Source of the DNA: Juglans regia
Taxonomy: Eukaryota > Streptophyta > Magnoliopsida > Fagales > Juglandaceae
Length of the DNA: 64,000 nt
NCBI RefSeq assembly: GCF_001411555.2
Contig: NC_049901.1
Coordinates: 32,622,838 to 32,686,837 of the forward strand
Reading direction: 5' to 3'
The notes beneath the pieces are model-generated. The model did no database searches. It was not told the origin of the DNA and was given only the letters and a program-made list of their open reading frames with translations. Positions 12,393-23,200 of this stretch are shown here, piece by piece (within the stretch, counting starts at the first letter, position 1; the number at the start of each line of letters is the position of its first letter). The translations under genes and the position numbers were made by a program.

Positions 12393-13332
12393 TTTCTTAT
12401 TAATTTATTTTTTTTCATTTAATTGGTATTCATTAATTTAATTTCAAATTTTATTGTTATAGTGATACATGAGACGACGTCTACGGCTACCTTCGATGCA
12501 GTATGACATTTTATTGGACCCAACATTGCCATGGTTTGCACAATTTTTCCTTTATTTATTTTTTGTATTTATAATTTTATATTATATTTTAGTATCTAAT
12601 TGTTTTGCTTGTTTTTATTTTAGCTTTTATATTCTCAATATACAATTATACATATACCCAATCCTAATGACCGATCTATGTTCATCTGCCTTATCTTCAT
12701 CTCAAATTCCAAATGCCAAATCTCAATCTCATCTTGGTTAGTACTTTTAATATTTTGTATTTTAATTTTTAAATTTTTGTTTCATTTTATAACTTTATAA
12801 TTCTAATTTGTTTTATTTTTAACTTATTAATATTTCAGCCTTTAAGATTTTATAACTTATTAACATTTATGATCTTGATTTTCGAGTCTTAATTTGTATA
12901 ATTGTAAATTGTAATTTGTAATAGCTTAGTAGTTAATAGTTGAAATTTAGTATATAGTTAATAGTTGAAATTTAGTATATAGTTAATAATTCTATCTATA
13001 TATATGTATATACTATATATTTTTCAATTTTTAAATATATTTAATTTTTTTAGTTAAATTATGGGCCCAAAAATAGATTTTGAGCAATTTAGGGTCCAGA
13101 AAAATGAACTGGGCCGAAGGCCTAGTAGGGGGCGGATGGATGGGGGTTTACCCCCGCCCCCCTTCGAACGGACTGGGTACCCCGCCCCCGCATGGGCAGG
13201 GGCGGGGTACGGGGAAAATTATCAATCCCTCGCCCATGTGGGGGCAGGGGGTGGGCCCCCGCCCCGTAAGGGGTAGGTAGCACCCCTAATGACAATGACA
13301 GGCAAGGACTTGGCTAAGTCTAGGTTGTCACA

Positions 13333-13930
13333 CAATGCGATCGAGTCCATCTCCTGCCTGGTTATCTAAGCCGAAGCTTCGCACGCACACGGGGGAATAA
13401 ATGAGAGAACACCTCTCTTAAGTGTCCCATCTTTCCTCGCCACCCAATGCGGTTGAGTCCATCTTCCGCCTGGTTGTCTAAACAGAAACTTCACACTTAC
13501 ACAAAAAAAACAAAGGAGGGAACACCTCTCTTAACTGTCTCATCTCTCCTCGCCGCCTAGCGTGGTCGAGTCCATATCCTATCTGGTTAGCTAAGCCGAA
13601 GCTCCGCACTTACACGGGGGAATAAATGAGAGAACACCTCTCCTAAGTGTCCTATCTCTCCTCACCACCCAACGCGGTCGAGTCCATCTCCTGCCTGGTT
13701 GTCTAAAATGAAACTTCGCACTCGCACAAACAAAACAAAGGAGGGAACACCTCTCTTAACTATCTCATCTTTCCTCGCCGCTTAGTGCGGTCGAGTCCAT
13801 CTCCCATCTGGTTAGCTAAGTTGAAGCTCTGCATTCGCACCGATGAACAAAGGAGGGAACACCTCTTCCAAGTGTCCCACATCTCATTGACACCCAGGGC
13901 GGTCGAGTCAATCCCCCACTTGTAAACAAA
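13333..13930 (+). repeat. 112-113 bp tandem repeat array (right of insertion)
   Basis: The anchor tcgagtcc (or a one-base variant) occurs at 13341, 13453, 13566, 13678, 13791 and 13903, giving spacings of 112, 113, 112, 113 and 112 bp. With the unit at 5473 this makes about six units before the array was split. The units share cctcgccaccc and gagagaacacctctc blocks and differ by scattered substitutions and small indels. Family knowledge: Tat-lineage elements often carry such arrays in their 3' untranslated region. Confidence 0.9.
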
Positions 13931-14360
13931 GGCAAATGACCCTTTTGCTCAAGACAAAGGTCATGGCTCCCAGACAATCAATATGTTCTGCTCAACCTTG
14001 ACATACAAGATAAAGGGCTCACGCGACAAGTAAACAAGAAAAGAAAGAAGCAAGAAATGTACGTATCCATACACACCAATAAAAGTCAAGGAATAAACAT
14101 AAAAAAGCAAGGACAAAGATCGCTCAAAACAATGAGCGCCAGAAAAATATATATTACAATAAGTTGTTCATTCAATGTAGGGCTGGGGAAGGTGTCCAGA
14201 ATCAGATCTCTGCCCAAGGAGTCGAGGTCCTCAGGTTAGTCTGGGGGTTCACCAAAAGTTACTCCCTCATCTTCTCTAGGCCTAGAGCGTACCAATAACC
14301 CCAGGCTCGATTACAGATTGTCTTGGCCGCCATCATATGTGGAGGGAGTCTAACAAGCTC

Positions 14361-16771
14361 TTAGTTGGAAGAGGCAAGCTCAGACTCCAATTCCTTCACC
14401 CGCTTCTTACGGGACTTCATCTTCGCCTTAGCATGCAACCAAGAGTCGTTAAGCTCAGCATACTTGTTTTCCACTACTGTTTTGTCTCTCCTGAGCACTG
14501 TGTGCCGCTCCTCGAGCTTCTCTTTCTTGACCTTGACATAGTTGAGTTCCAAGCCCAAGTCTAGTTTGGAGTCCTCATACTCCTCCAACGAGGTGACGTA
14601 TTAAAGACAACGATGTTGGGCCTCTTCTAGCTCTTTTTCCAAGAGGGACACTCAAGCCCACTCTAAATTCCACCCCTCCTCCAAGGCTCTAGCCTTGAAA
14701 TGATTACGAGATGCCTCCTCCCTCGGCCGGGCCAAGTCCTTTTGAAGGTCAAACAATTCTTCGCGAAGGTTGGCGATGTCTTCTGCTAGAAAATGGTTTT
14801 AATCATCAACCTGAGAAGAAGCCTGCTCGGCCTAGTCTCTCTTGACCATTAGCTTAACGATCTAGCAGTAAGCCTGGTTGGCATAAATCTGCAACGTACG
14901 AACTTCCTCGTCTAGCTCGGCCCGACTATCCATGATCCAAGTGGCCAGTTGATCAACCCCTATCAAACAAAATCACTCAATCGATAGATAACAGAAAAAA
15001 GAAAAGACCAATGAGAGACACTAAGAAATTTTACTGGAGAGAGAAAGTCTATAAGCTTCTTGGCCATCCCACAAATGGATTCGGCCCTAGCTCCGCTAAC
15101 ACCAGGTCGGGATCGTCGTGATCTAGAAGGGCCAGAGTGCCTCGAGAAAGTGGGATCCTCAACTCCAGGAGTCGACCTCGACCCCCAAATTGGCCTAGGG
15201 GGAAATGATCGATGGTGACGAAGGTCCATCACGCTCTAAATCAATGGTCTCATCTTCGCTTGGCCGTGACAAGGGTCCAACACTCGCAGGGTCAATAGGA
15301 CCTGGCTCTGTCAACTGCTCCTCCCATCCTTGTGAAGGGGCCTGGGAAGATACTTCCTCAAAAGCAGTAGGCGAGGAGACTCATTGCCCAATGGATACAC
15401 TAAAGAGGGAAAAGGGTATCGAAACCCTATCTTCGCTCAAGTCCAAGGGTCCTCGCAAGAAAGACCCTTGGGACCAGCTGGCCGAATGGGCATCTTGCCA
15501 CCAGAGGTTGTGGAAGGAATGGAACTTAGAGTACCTGCGTAGCCCTCAGCACTGTCCCGAGGAGCCCCTTGTACTTGATGTGAAGGCGCCTCGAGAGCTG
15601 ATGTTGCTTGATGCCACAGAGACACCACTTGCCTCCTCTAAACGCTCTTTTAGGTATCGGGCCACAGGACACACAGGGAAGTGAATCAAGAAGGGCTTGA
15701 AAGAATGCCATCTCTATGTCTATGTCATCTTGGTCAAGAGCCCCAGCTAGCCCTGGGTCGTTAGGCGGGGTAGGAGAAGGGGCGCATGCTGAACTTCTGG
15801 CATAGGGAGCTCAAAATCCAATGCCATCGGCAAGTCATCGACAGCTTGCTCCATGATGCCATCAAAACTATCAGAGTTAGAGAAATCCTCCTTTAGGAGC
15901 TCGGACACTCGACGGTGGCTGGGTTTGTTGTGGCCACTCAACGGACGGGCGAGAAGTCCCCTATTTTGGTCCTGTGCGACCACAGACTTTCTCCAACCTC
16001 CAAACCTCCTTGCCTTACCAACGAGGTCTATCCCCAACTCTCTGGAGCATCGAAGGGTCTTTTCTTGCCCTGCGAAGCAATAGGGTCCCTCAGAAAGTGG
16101 CAACCAACTGCGTGAGATCAATCTAGCATCACCAAGAATCGGTCAATATCCACCCTAGTCAAAAGGGCATCGGTCCAAACCTCCTCCTAGTGCTGCTCGA
16201 TCCAGGAGTAAACCATTTGTAAACGAACTTGCTCTCTCTCGGAGAGGGTCAAGGAGATTACTTTGTCATCAAGGACAATCCGCCATGCCACTCGGACAGG
16301 AAATTCCTAGTTAACAACTTCGTTACCATGGAATTCCCATCCTTCGCCAAATACTAAAGGAAATTTGCATTGGCAGTTTTTGGCATTGGAGTAGCAGCCT
16401 TCAAATCGAGCAACCCAATACTTAGATTAAGAGTGAAAGCTGCAAATATTCCCCTCCAAGAATTGAATCTCGTGAGTGAAGATGAACTCCCGAGTATTCA
16501 AGTCGGGATACTCCTCGCTAGTAGGTTCTAGGATCATGTGCCATACCATACATCATGACATAAGGATTCTCCATGCATTGGGATGCAGCTGGATTGGGGT
16601 GATTTCTGGGAAGTTCAGAATGTCGCGAACGGAGTGACAAAAAAGGAGTCTCAGCCCATGTGAGAAAGTACTAGTGTGTAGAGCGACCCTCTCGACGAAT
16701 CCCTCTGAGTCAACAGCTCCACGGCGGGGCTCAGGGGTCTCCAAGATGACTGAGTTAGATCCCATACGCAT
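14361..16771 (-). pseudogene. Antisense ORF of the Gypsy element (putative gypsy-type transposon domain plus coiled coil)
   Basis: On the minus strand a broken reading frame runs towards lower coordinates. At 16771-16553 it contains FVERVALHTSTFSHGLRLLF and PEITPIQLHPNAWRI, which resembles the domain named putative gypsy type transposon (Transposase_28). It continues through EEYPDLNTREF near 16510 and DDKVISLTLSEREQVRLQ near 16270, and ends in a charged coiled coil at 14588-14361 (LELNYVKVKKEKLEERHTVL). Stops at about 16553, 16440 and 16307 break it. Antisense ORFs of this kind are known before the 3' LTR of Grande/RIRE2-type elements; their function is not established. Confidence 0.7.
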
Positions 16772-17127
16772 CCCTCAACGCTTTGAGGTTCACCTAACTA
16801 GTGGTGGCGGACCAATCTTATCCCTCATAATAAGTAGGGTCACATCATGAAAAAGGCTTGGGCCCCTTCAAAGACCCACGTGGGCAAGGAGAATGTGAGC
16901 CCCATGAAGAAAATTGAGAAGCATTTCTAGGAGCTATCGAAGGTGAGATGAGAAAGCTGGGTAAATGAGCAGGAGATTAGGGTTTCAGGGAAAAGCACAC
17001 ACAGGCAGGAGAGCGAGAGCTAGCATGGGGTGAAAAAAGTTTGAATAACAGGGGGTTTAAATAGAAGACAGGCAATGGTCAAGTGACTCCAACGAGAAGC
17101 TGACAGGTGGACAAGGAATAGAAACAT

Positions 17128-17594
17128 TGTTGGCTAATCTTGCGATCCTTGTAACGTGAAAGGACATGGATACGGAACCGTCGTACCCTGTCCCAAGACG
17201 TGGGGATATGTATTGCTGAAGAAATTATAAGGATAAAGACAAAACATGAGTGTTAAAAATTTCCACCATGCCCACTTGACAAAATTGGGTCACAGGAAGG
17301 GGATCTCGGCGAGAGATCTTGTCCCTGAAAGGTGTTGCTGCATTTAATGCAATGACATGCCGCCTAGAGTAAGGGGCAAACACCTAGGCACAGAAGAACA
17401 AAGACCCAACTGAAAAAAGGGGTATAAAAGCCTAGACACAAGTACAATTCAGACACATATGTTATCACAAATTCTCTCTCAAAAGACAAAACTAATTTAG
17501 GCATCAAAGATGTTTTCTGACACTCCGAGCCACCAAGTTTGCTTGATACAGGTCGGACAAGAAGGTCAACGGGAAGTGAAGCATGTCATTAACA
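17128..17594 (+). repeat. 3' LTR of the Gypsy element
   Basis: This copy shares gagatcttgtcc, aatgcaatgacatgccgcc, a TATA box (TATAAAAG, 17423-17430) and the catgtcatta end with the 5' LTR. A purine-rich stretch (gacaaggaatagaaaca) just before 17128 may be the polypurine tract, which is how the left edge was placed. The right edge ends in aaca at 17594. Confidence 0.72.
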
Positions 17595-18955
17595 CCTTTA
17601 TTTTATGTTATGAACCCATATATATGTAATTGATGGAAATGTAATGGAATGCTGTAATGGTGATAATATGATGTAAGAACAGATGCTGGAAATGGAATAG
17701 ACTAATTGCTTGAATTGCTACGTGATCTTCAAGAGTCCCTAACCTCCCAATAGTACGTTCATACAATGCTTTCAGATAAGAAAAATTAGCAGCCCTCCTT
17801 CCATCCTTATAATCATGGATGTTAGAGGATACAAGACAAATTATAACTGTTTTTATTCTCTTTTGCTCCGGACAAGTAAGTGTGTACATAACAGATCAAA
17901 TAAGATAGCAACAACTCTTCTAAGCAAGACGATGACGCATCGCCCTCCCTTTCAAAACTCAGCACTTAATTAATCCCTTTAACGCAACACTCCACTCCTT
18001 ATGAAACGACACCATTGCTCCTTGGTCACAACGACATCGTATCTAGCTTCAACCCATCTACTTACTTGTAACACATGAACTCAACACTTTAGTTCCTTCT
18101 TTCTTAATGTTTTGCTTAACTGAACCCTTCTCTCCACCGACTGCTCAGACCATTTCCTTCCACAATTTCCTTTCGATTTGAGCCCCTAACATTTTATTAT
18201 ATTATTGTAACAGTTAATTAATCTAAACTATTTAAATGAAGAAGAGATTAGGGATAAAGAATAATAATCATTTTTAAGATAAAGACATCATATTGAGTGC
18301 ACATAAAAGATAAAATCTTAAAATTAGATACCGTAGGATCTTGGGTTTTTTGTCAAACATGGCTATCAAAACATAACAAAGAAACGAGAATATTTGAAAA
18401 CAGAAGAGGATCTTATGTCAGGTTGATGCCAAAAAGGTACGTGGAGAACTTTGCCAAGTACCATGATTGTCCACGATACTCTAGTCTAGACGAGAGTCTC
18501 TAGAACTCTCGTGGTTTTTTCTTTAGGGTAAAGCAAATACAAAGTTGAACAAGAAACGGCTTAGAAACCTCAATTACGTTGGTGAGAAAAATATAGAGAG
18601 AAATAATATTATATGAGTATTGTTATTTTAAAATCTCTACATCACATATTATTTATGTAATATAATTTAATTTAAAAGATAAATTTTAAAATTTGAATCT
18701 TACAAATCAAATCTTACAATTTAAATGATGTGGATGACGTATTCTACATACCGACTTGAAAATAAAATAATTAATAATATACGTAGAATCTTTTCTACAA
18801 TTATTTATATAATTATATTTTAAATTAGAGAAGTACTAAAACCATAAACAGATCCTACAAAAATAAACATACAAACTGACGTGACTCGATATGGTACGTT
18901 ATATTTATTTTACAATAAAAATAGTTTTATAATCTAGGGTATCATATTAGATGCA
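17595..18955. other. Intergenic spacer upstream of the SAC gene, no gene seen
   Basis: Short frames at 17608-17889 and 18297-18503 have no recognisable family. At about 18840-18950 the block aaactgacgtgactcgatatg resembles one arm of the foldback element found at 31611-31763, so a decayed relative may be present. Confidence 0.5.
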
Positions 18956-19153
18956 GTTTGGATAGTGAGATTAGATGATATGATTTTAGATAAAATTTGA
19001 AAATTAAATAAGATATTGTTAGAATATTATTTTTTTATATTATTATTGTTTTGAAATTTGAAAAAGTTGAATTGTTTATTATATTTTGTGTGAGAATTTG
19101 AAAAAGTTGTTAGGATGAGATGAGATAAGATGAAACACTCTCGTTATTCAAAC
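18956..19153 (+). mobile_element. MITE, GTTTGGATA family, copy 1
   Basis: The block begins gtttggatagtgagatta and ends with the imperfect inverted form (ctcgttattcaaac). The interior gttgaattgtttattatatt and gaatttgaaaaagttg recur, in the opposite orientation, at 42174-42342 and 49472-49666. The element is short, AT-rich and non-coding. I recognise this type as abundant in walnut and hickory DNA; that is memory, not a search. Confidence 0.75.
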
Positions 19154-19402
19154 GGGACCTTAAGTCACGTCTGTTTGTGAGTTTAATTTTATAAAATTTC
19201 TTAATGATTAAAATATTTCATTTTAAATTAAAGATATTTATATTATTTTCATATAAAACAGTATAGTAAAAAGAGTTCTGAAAAGATTTTTATGTATTAT
19301 TTTTCAAATGAGCATAATAAAGAAAAAAAGAAAAAAGAAAAGAAAAATGAAAGCAAGGGAAGTGGGGAAGATTTTGGAATGGTGGGGAAATTCACGGGTG
19401 AT

Positions 19403-19405
<3 letters not shown>

Positions 19406-19433
<28 letters not shown>
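19406..19433. repeat. (AAT)n microsatellite
   Basis: About nine uninterrupted taa/aat units lie about 250 bp upstream of the putative SAC transcript start. Confidence 0.9.
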
Positions 19434-19679
19434 TAATAAAAACGTGTGGATCGTAGCGGTGGTGACCGAAGTTGTGGTTTTGATTTGATTTACAATGCAT
19501 ACATTTTTATTTTTCACTTTTATTTTTGTGTTTTGTTTTGGATCTGAGTTTCTGTTTTTCCCGTCTCTGTATCTGTAGTGTTTGAATAACATCATCACCA
19601 ACAACAAAAACAACAGCTGCCGCTGCTGCTCTCTCTCCCTCTTATAAATATGAATAACATCACCAATTATTAGAAGTTC

Positions 19680-20220
19680 TCTCTCTCTCTGGTTTGGACC
19701 TTGTGTGTCTTCTTGAACCTCCCAAATCGATATCTTTCCAGCTCGATCTTCTTTCTGCTCGTATATTTCCGAACCTCCCTCATCTTCTTTCGATTTCTGT
19801 ACATTTTTACGTATATATTCGGTACATATATCTGTTTCTTTTGGGTAAATATTCGATCTCTCTCTCACTTGTGCTCCCTTTGCCTTTATTTGATTCCGTT
19901 TTCCCCTTGATTGAAGAGATCAAAAGCGCTCTCTCTCTCTCTCTCGCGTTGGCTGGGAATGGAAGAAAAGGAGTTGGTGTTGGAATAATAAACAGTAATT
20001 GTAGGCAGAGGTCAAAGAGAAGAGCATGTTGTGTTCGAAGCAGCCTAACTCGATTGTATGCGCAGTGGGAGTTGTTTCTTGGAGACTATTTCGCTGATGT
20101 ATATTCACATATTATTCGTAAATATAGATAACTGGATGCAATTCTGATAATATAATCCCTTAGCCAGAGCCTGAGCCCCTAAGGCTCGGCGGGGGGGGGG
20201 GGCGATCTGGAATATTATCA
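19680..20220 (+). promoter_or_regulatory. Leader / proximal promoter of the SAC phosphatase gene
   Basis: CT-rich stretches at 19680-19692 and 19932-19946 and a TATA-like ctcttataaatatg at 19640-19653 suggest transcription begins near 19670-19690. A 145-codon open frame (19694-20131) lies in this leader and may be a long upstream ORF or may be removed by splicing. A 12-G run at 20191-20202 sits 18 nt before the start codon. Confidence 0.5.
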
Positions 20221-23200
20221 ATGGCGTCGCCAGAGAATGAGCCCTCCTCCCACTCTCCCTCTGTCGTTGACGAATCCCTTGGTCCTCCTCCTGCCCACGC
20301 TTTTATGCACAAATTCAGGCTTTACGAAACGCGATCGGTAAATCTCTCTCTCATTTCTATTCCAAATGTTAACATCTCTTATTTTTCTTCTTACTTAGGT
20401 GAAATGTGCAATTAATTAAAACCTTTGTTTTGTTTTAGCATTTGGATTTTTTTGGTACCACATCAAATTCCTTGTTCAAATGGCATAGGAGAAAGGAAGG
20501 TTGTTGTTTGGGCTTCTAACTTTAAGGAACTAATTCGACTTGGGGTAGTATCTATAATAGCAATATAAAAAGTTTTAGAGGTCTAGCTGGTTGAGACATT
20601 TTTTCGTATATCTTTTTGGATTGGAGTATATGGTCTAATTCTCAGTCCGCGTAACCTATGCTCGCCTACTAATTTATATTCTTACCCCTTTTTGCAGATT
20701 GCTTCCATCAAATGTAAATTTCCCATTCTATATTACTCATTTCCATTTGGGAACACCTTTATTCAGCTTGTGGTAGTTTCCAATCATTAGGCATTTTAAT
20801 TGATTTATTTATTTATTTATTTTCGCATATGACATAAGAATCCTAACCCACAATTACCATATAGTTAGAGGACCATCCCAATTGGCCGGTCTCATTAAAT
20901 TTGACAGTGTATTGAAATTGCCATGTCAATGTCATATAGCTCGCTCTAAGTCATTTTAATATTAGTGTTAGTAGATTTTCTGTTGTGACACTCTTTGCTT
21001 TATAAATTAGAAATTTATCGTTAGTATTATTGTCTTTGGCTATTAAAAGTAGGTGAAATATTTGGTTCGTGTGAAAGTCATCCTGTAACTGGGTTATTGT
21101 GCATTGCAAAATCTTTGTAATATGCAAACTAAGTGAAACAAGTATTTACTATGTGTTATGCTGCAGAATTTTTACATGATAGGAAGGGACAAGAGCAGAA
21201 CATATTGGAGAGTGCTAAAGATTGACCGGTTGGACCCTTCAGACCTAAACATCCAGGAAGACTCTACCATGTATACGGAACCGGAGTGTTCTGACTTGTT
21301 GAGGCGGATACATGAAGGAAACAAGTCCACAGGTGGACTAAAGTTTGTCACTACTTGTTATGGAATTGTCGGTATGTGGACCCAAGTTTGCATTCTTTCT
21401 ATCAAAATAATTTATTGTTATTATGATCGTACTCAAAAGTGGTTTACTGTGTTCAGGGTTCATCAAATTTTTGGGTCCTTATTACATGCTGCTTATCACA
21501 AAAAGAAGACAGATTGGTGCAATCTGTGGTCACACTGTATATGCTGTCTCCAAGAGTGAGATGATTCCAGTTCCAAACTCTGACGTTCAGAACAGTATCA
21601 CTAATTGGAAGAATGAGAACAGGTTCCTATTCCCTTCTGCATGTAAATGTATTTTGACTGTGGTACTTGTTAGGGGAACTGTGAATGCTACTTGGCTTTG
21701 TATCTCTATTTTTGTGAAAACCTAGTGTGTTTAATGCGATTCATCCATTCTTTATTTCCCTTTATTTTGGGAACAGAATGTCCAACTTTGACCACATTCT
21801 CTTGTTGTTCATCACTTATTATGCACTTCAATGGTAATACATTGAAGCATAGTAATTTTGTCAATGCAAGAATATGGTGCGGCCATGTTAAGATGAGGAT
21901 CTGTTAGTCTGCACCCTTGGAGTTATTTTCATTCCTTCTAAGTTTTAATCTTCATTAGAGATCACATGGATTGAATTGGTAAAGTATCACATTGAATTAA
22001 TCGCTTCTTCTAAACTTGGTTTGAATTTGCTGAGGCTAGTTGATGAAATTCTGCAACTGACAAGTGAAGCTTGACTCCTTTATTCGTTAATGTCTACCCA
22101 CCTATATATACAAAATCAAGTTTTATGGGGCACAATCAGGCTTTATTCTTTTGAAAGTTGTTTATTTAATGTGTATCTTCCTTTTATGAATTAGTGTGTA
22201 TCCATCTATATCTACAGAACCAAGTTTATGGGGCACATTCAGGCTTCATTCTATTGAAAGTTCTTATAAATGTGTATCTTTCTTCTTCTTCTTATAACCA
22301 ATTGTTCTTGCTCTAAATATTGCCACTGTTGTCACTAACTTCTTCTTTGTTGGATTGGTGACTCAGATACAAGAAGCTCCTGTGCATGGTGGATCTCACA
22401 AAGGATTTCTTTTTTAGCTACTCTTACCATATTATGCGTAGTCTTCAAAAGAACTTGTGTAATAAAGACACTGGCCAGGTTCTCTATGAAACCATGTTTG
22501 TCTGGAATGAGTTCTTGACTAGGGAAATCCGGAATCACCTCCAGAATACGCTTTGGACAGTTGCTTTGGTTTATGGGTTTTTTAAGCAGGTGAGAACCTA
22601 TAATGTTGTTTTTGATTGGACATAAGTAGGGAAATATGGTAAGGTGGATGGGAAAATTGAGCAAAACTTTCAAATAACTCTGCTATAGCTGTTGCAAGGT
22701 TTTCTTTTCCTGTTCAGTAGTTTTTTTTAACTATAGACTCAATTCTAGATATGAATATTACTTTTTAAATAATTTCAATTTCAATTTTACCAGGTTCTGA
22801 TACTGTGTGCATGGCATTTTATTCATTATGAAGATGAAACCATTTCATTTTTACTCTCAATTGTCCAAGTGATTGTACTCGTCTCATTGACGTGCTTTTG
22901 TTTTTTGGATTTAGTTTTGCGAAGTGAATGGAATGCGGACAAATAATATTTATTTCTTGGACGCATAGTTCTACTAATTATTGTTATTGCTGGTTTAATA
23001 AATTTGCTGAAACTCAATGACTTGTTTAAATATTGCCTACTCAAAATACAGATAATATTTTGTCCCACTTTGAGCTTCACTATTTTATATTTCTCTGATG
23101 GATTTGCTATTTGAATCTAGGCAACACTTTCTCTATATGGACGAGAATTCAAACTGACCCTAATTGCAAGGCGTTCCCGTCACTATGCAGGCACCAGGTA

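Larger units (their letters stand above)
9226..13288 (+). mobile_element. hAT transposon, complete ends with 8-bp TSD
   Basis: The element begins TAGGGGTG at 9226 and ends CACCCCTA at 13288, an 8-bp perfect terminal inverted repeat. It is flanked by a perfect 8-bp direct repeat atgacaat (9218-9225 and 13289-13296), the hallmark of hAT insertion. G/C-rich subterminal blocks lie at 9240-9390 and 13110-13280. Length is 4063 bp. It contains a decayed transposase (10312-12392). It lies inside the solo-LTR-like insert, so it is the youngest layer of the nest. The intact ends mean it could only have been mobile with help from another transposase. Confidence 0.93.
5582..13332. mobile_element. 3.7 kb non-coding insert with TGTGAC...GTCACA ends (probable solo LTR), containing a hAT
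   Basis: The tandem array stops at 5581 and resumes at 13333 in register. The insert starts TGTGACGCCC and ends GGTTGTCACA, giving the TG...CA ends and short inverted termini of an LTR. The flanks tagtg (5577-5581) and caatg (13333-13337) occupy the same position in the repeat unit and could be a decayed 5-bp TSD (two transitions). Removing the hAT (9226-13288) and its 8-bp duplication leaves about 3680 bp without a recognisable coding region, so a solo LTR of a large Gypsy element is the simplest reading. Plant telomere-like aaccctaa motifs are frequent at 7480-9070 but are not tandem. Confidence 0.65.
2902..17594 (+). mobile_element. Tat-like Ty3/Gypsy LTR retrotransposon without pol, carrying nested insertions
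   Basis: Two related LTRs (about 2902-3349 and 17128-17594) flank a gag remnant, a retropepsin remnant, a tandem array and an antisense reading frame. No reverse transcriptase, RNase H or integrase motif is visible between the protease (ends about 5300) and the array (starts about 5473). Gene order plus an antisense ORF before the 3' LTR fits the plant Tat lineage (Grande, RIRE2, Ogre relatives), in which extra and antisense ORFs and 3' tandem repeats are known. About 7.75 kb of its present length comes from a later insertion at 5582-13332. LTR outer edges are approximate and I found no convincing target duplication. Many stops in gag show it is old. Confidence 0.8.

Noticed and set aside
13061..13280. 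Two overlapping Gly/Pro-rich ORFs
   Set aside because: Produced by the G/C-rich subterminal repeats of the hAT end.
15205..15684. 159-codon plus ORF inside the Gypsy element
   Set aside because: It is the shadow of the minus-strand antisense ORF region; the minus frame carries the family signals.
2897..17599. 5-bp TSD for the outer Gypsy element
   Set aside because: Flanks gtatt and ccttt do not match at the edges I could place, so no TSD is claimed.
19392..19868. 158-codon minus ORF
   Set aside because: It crosses the (AAT)n microsatellite and CT-rich SAC leader; composition explains it.
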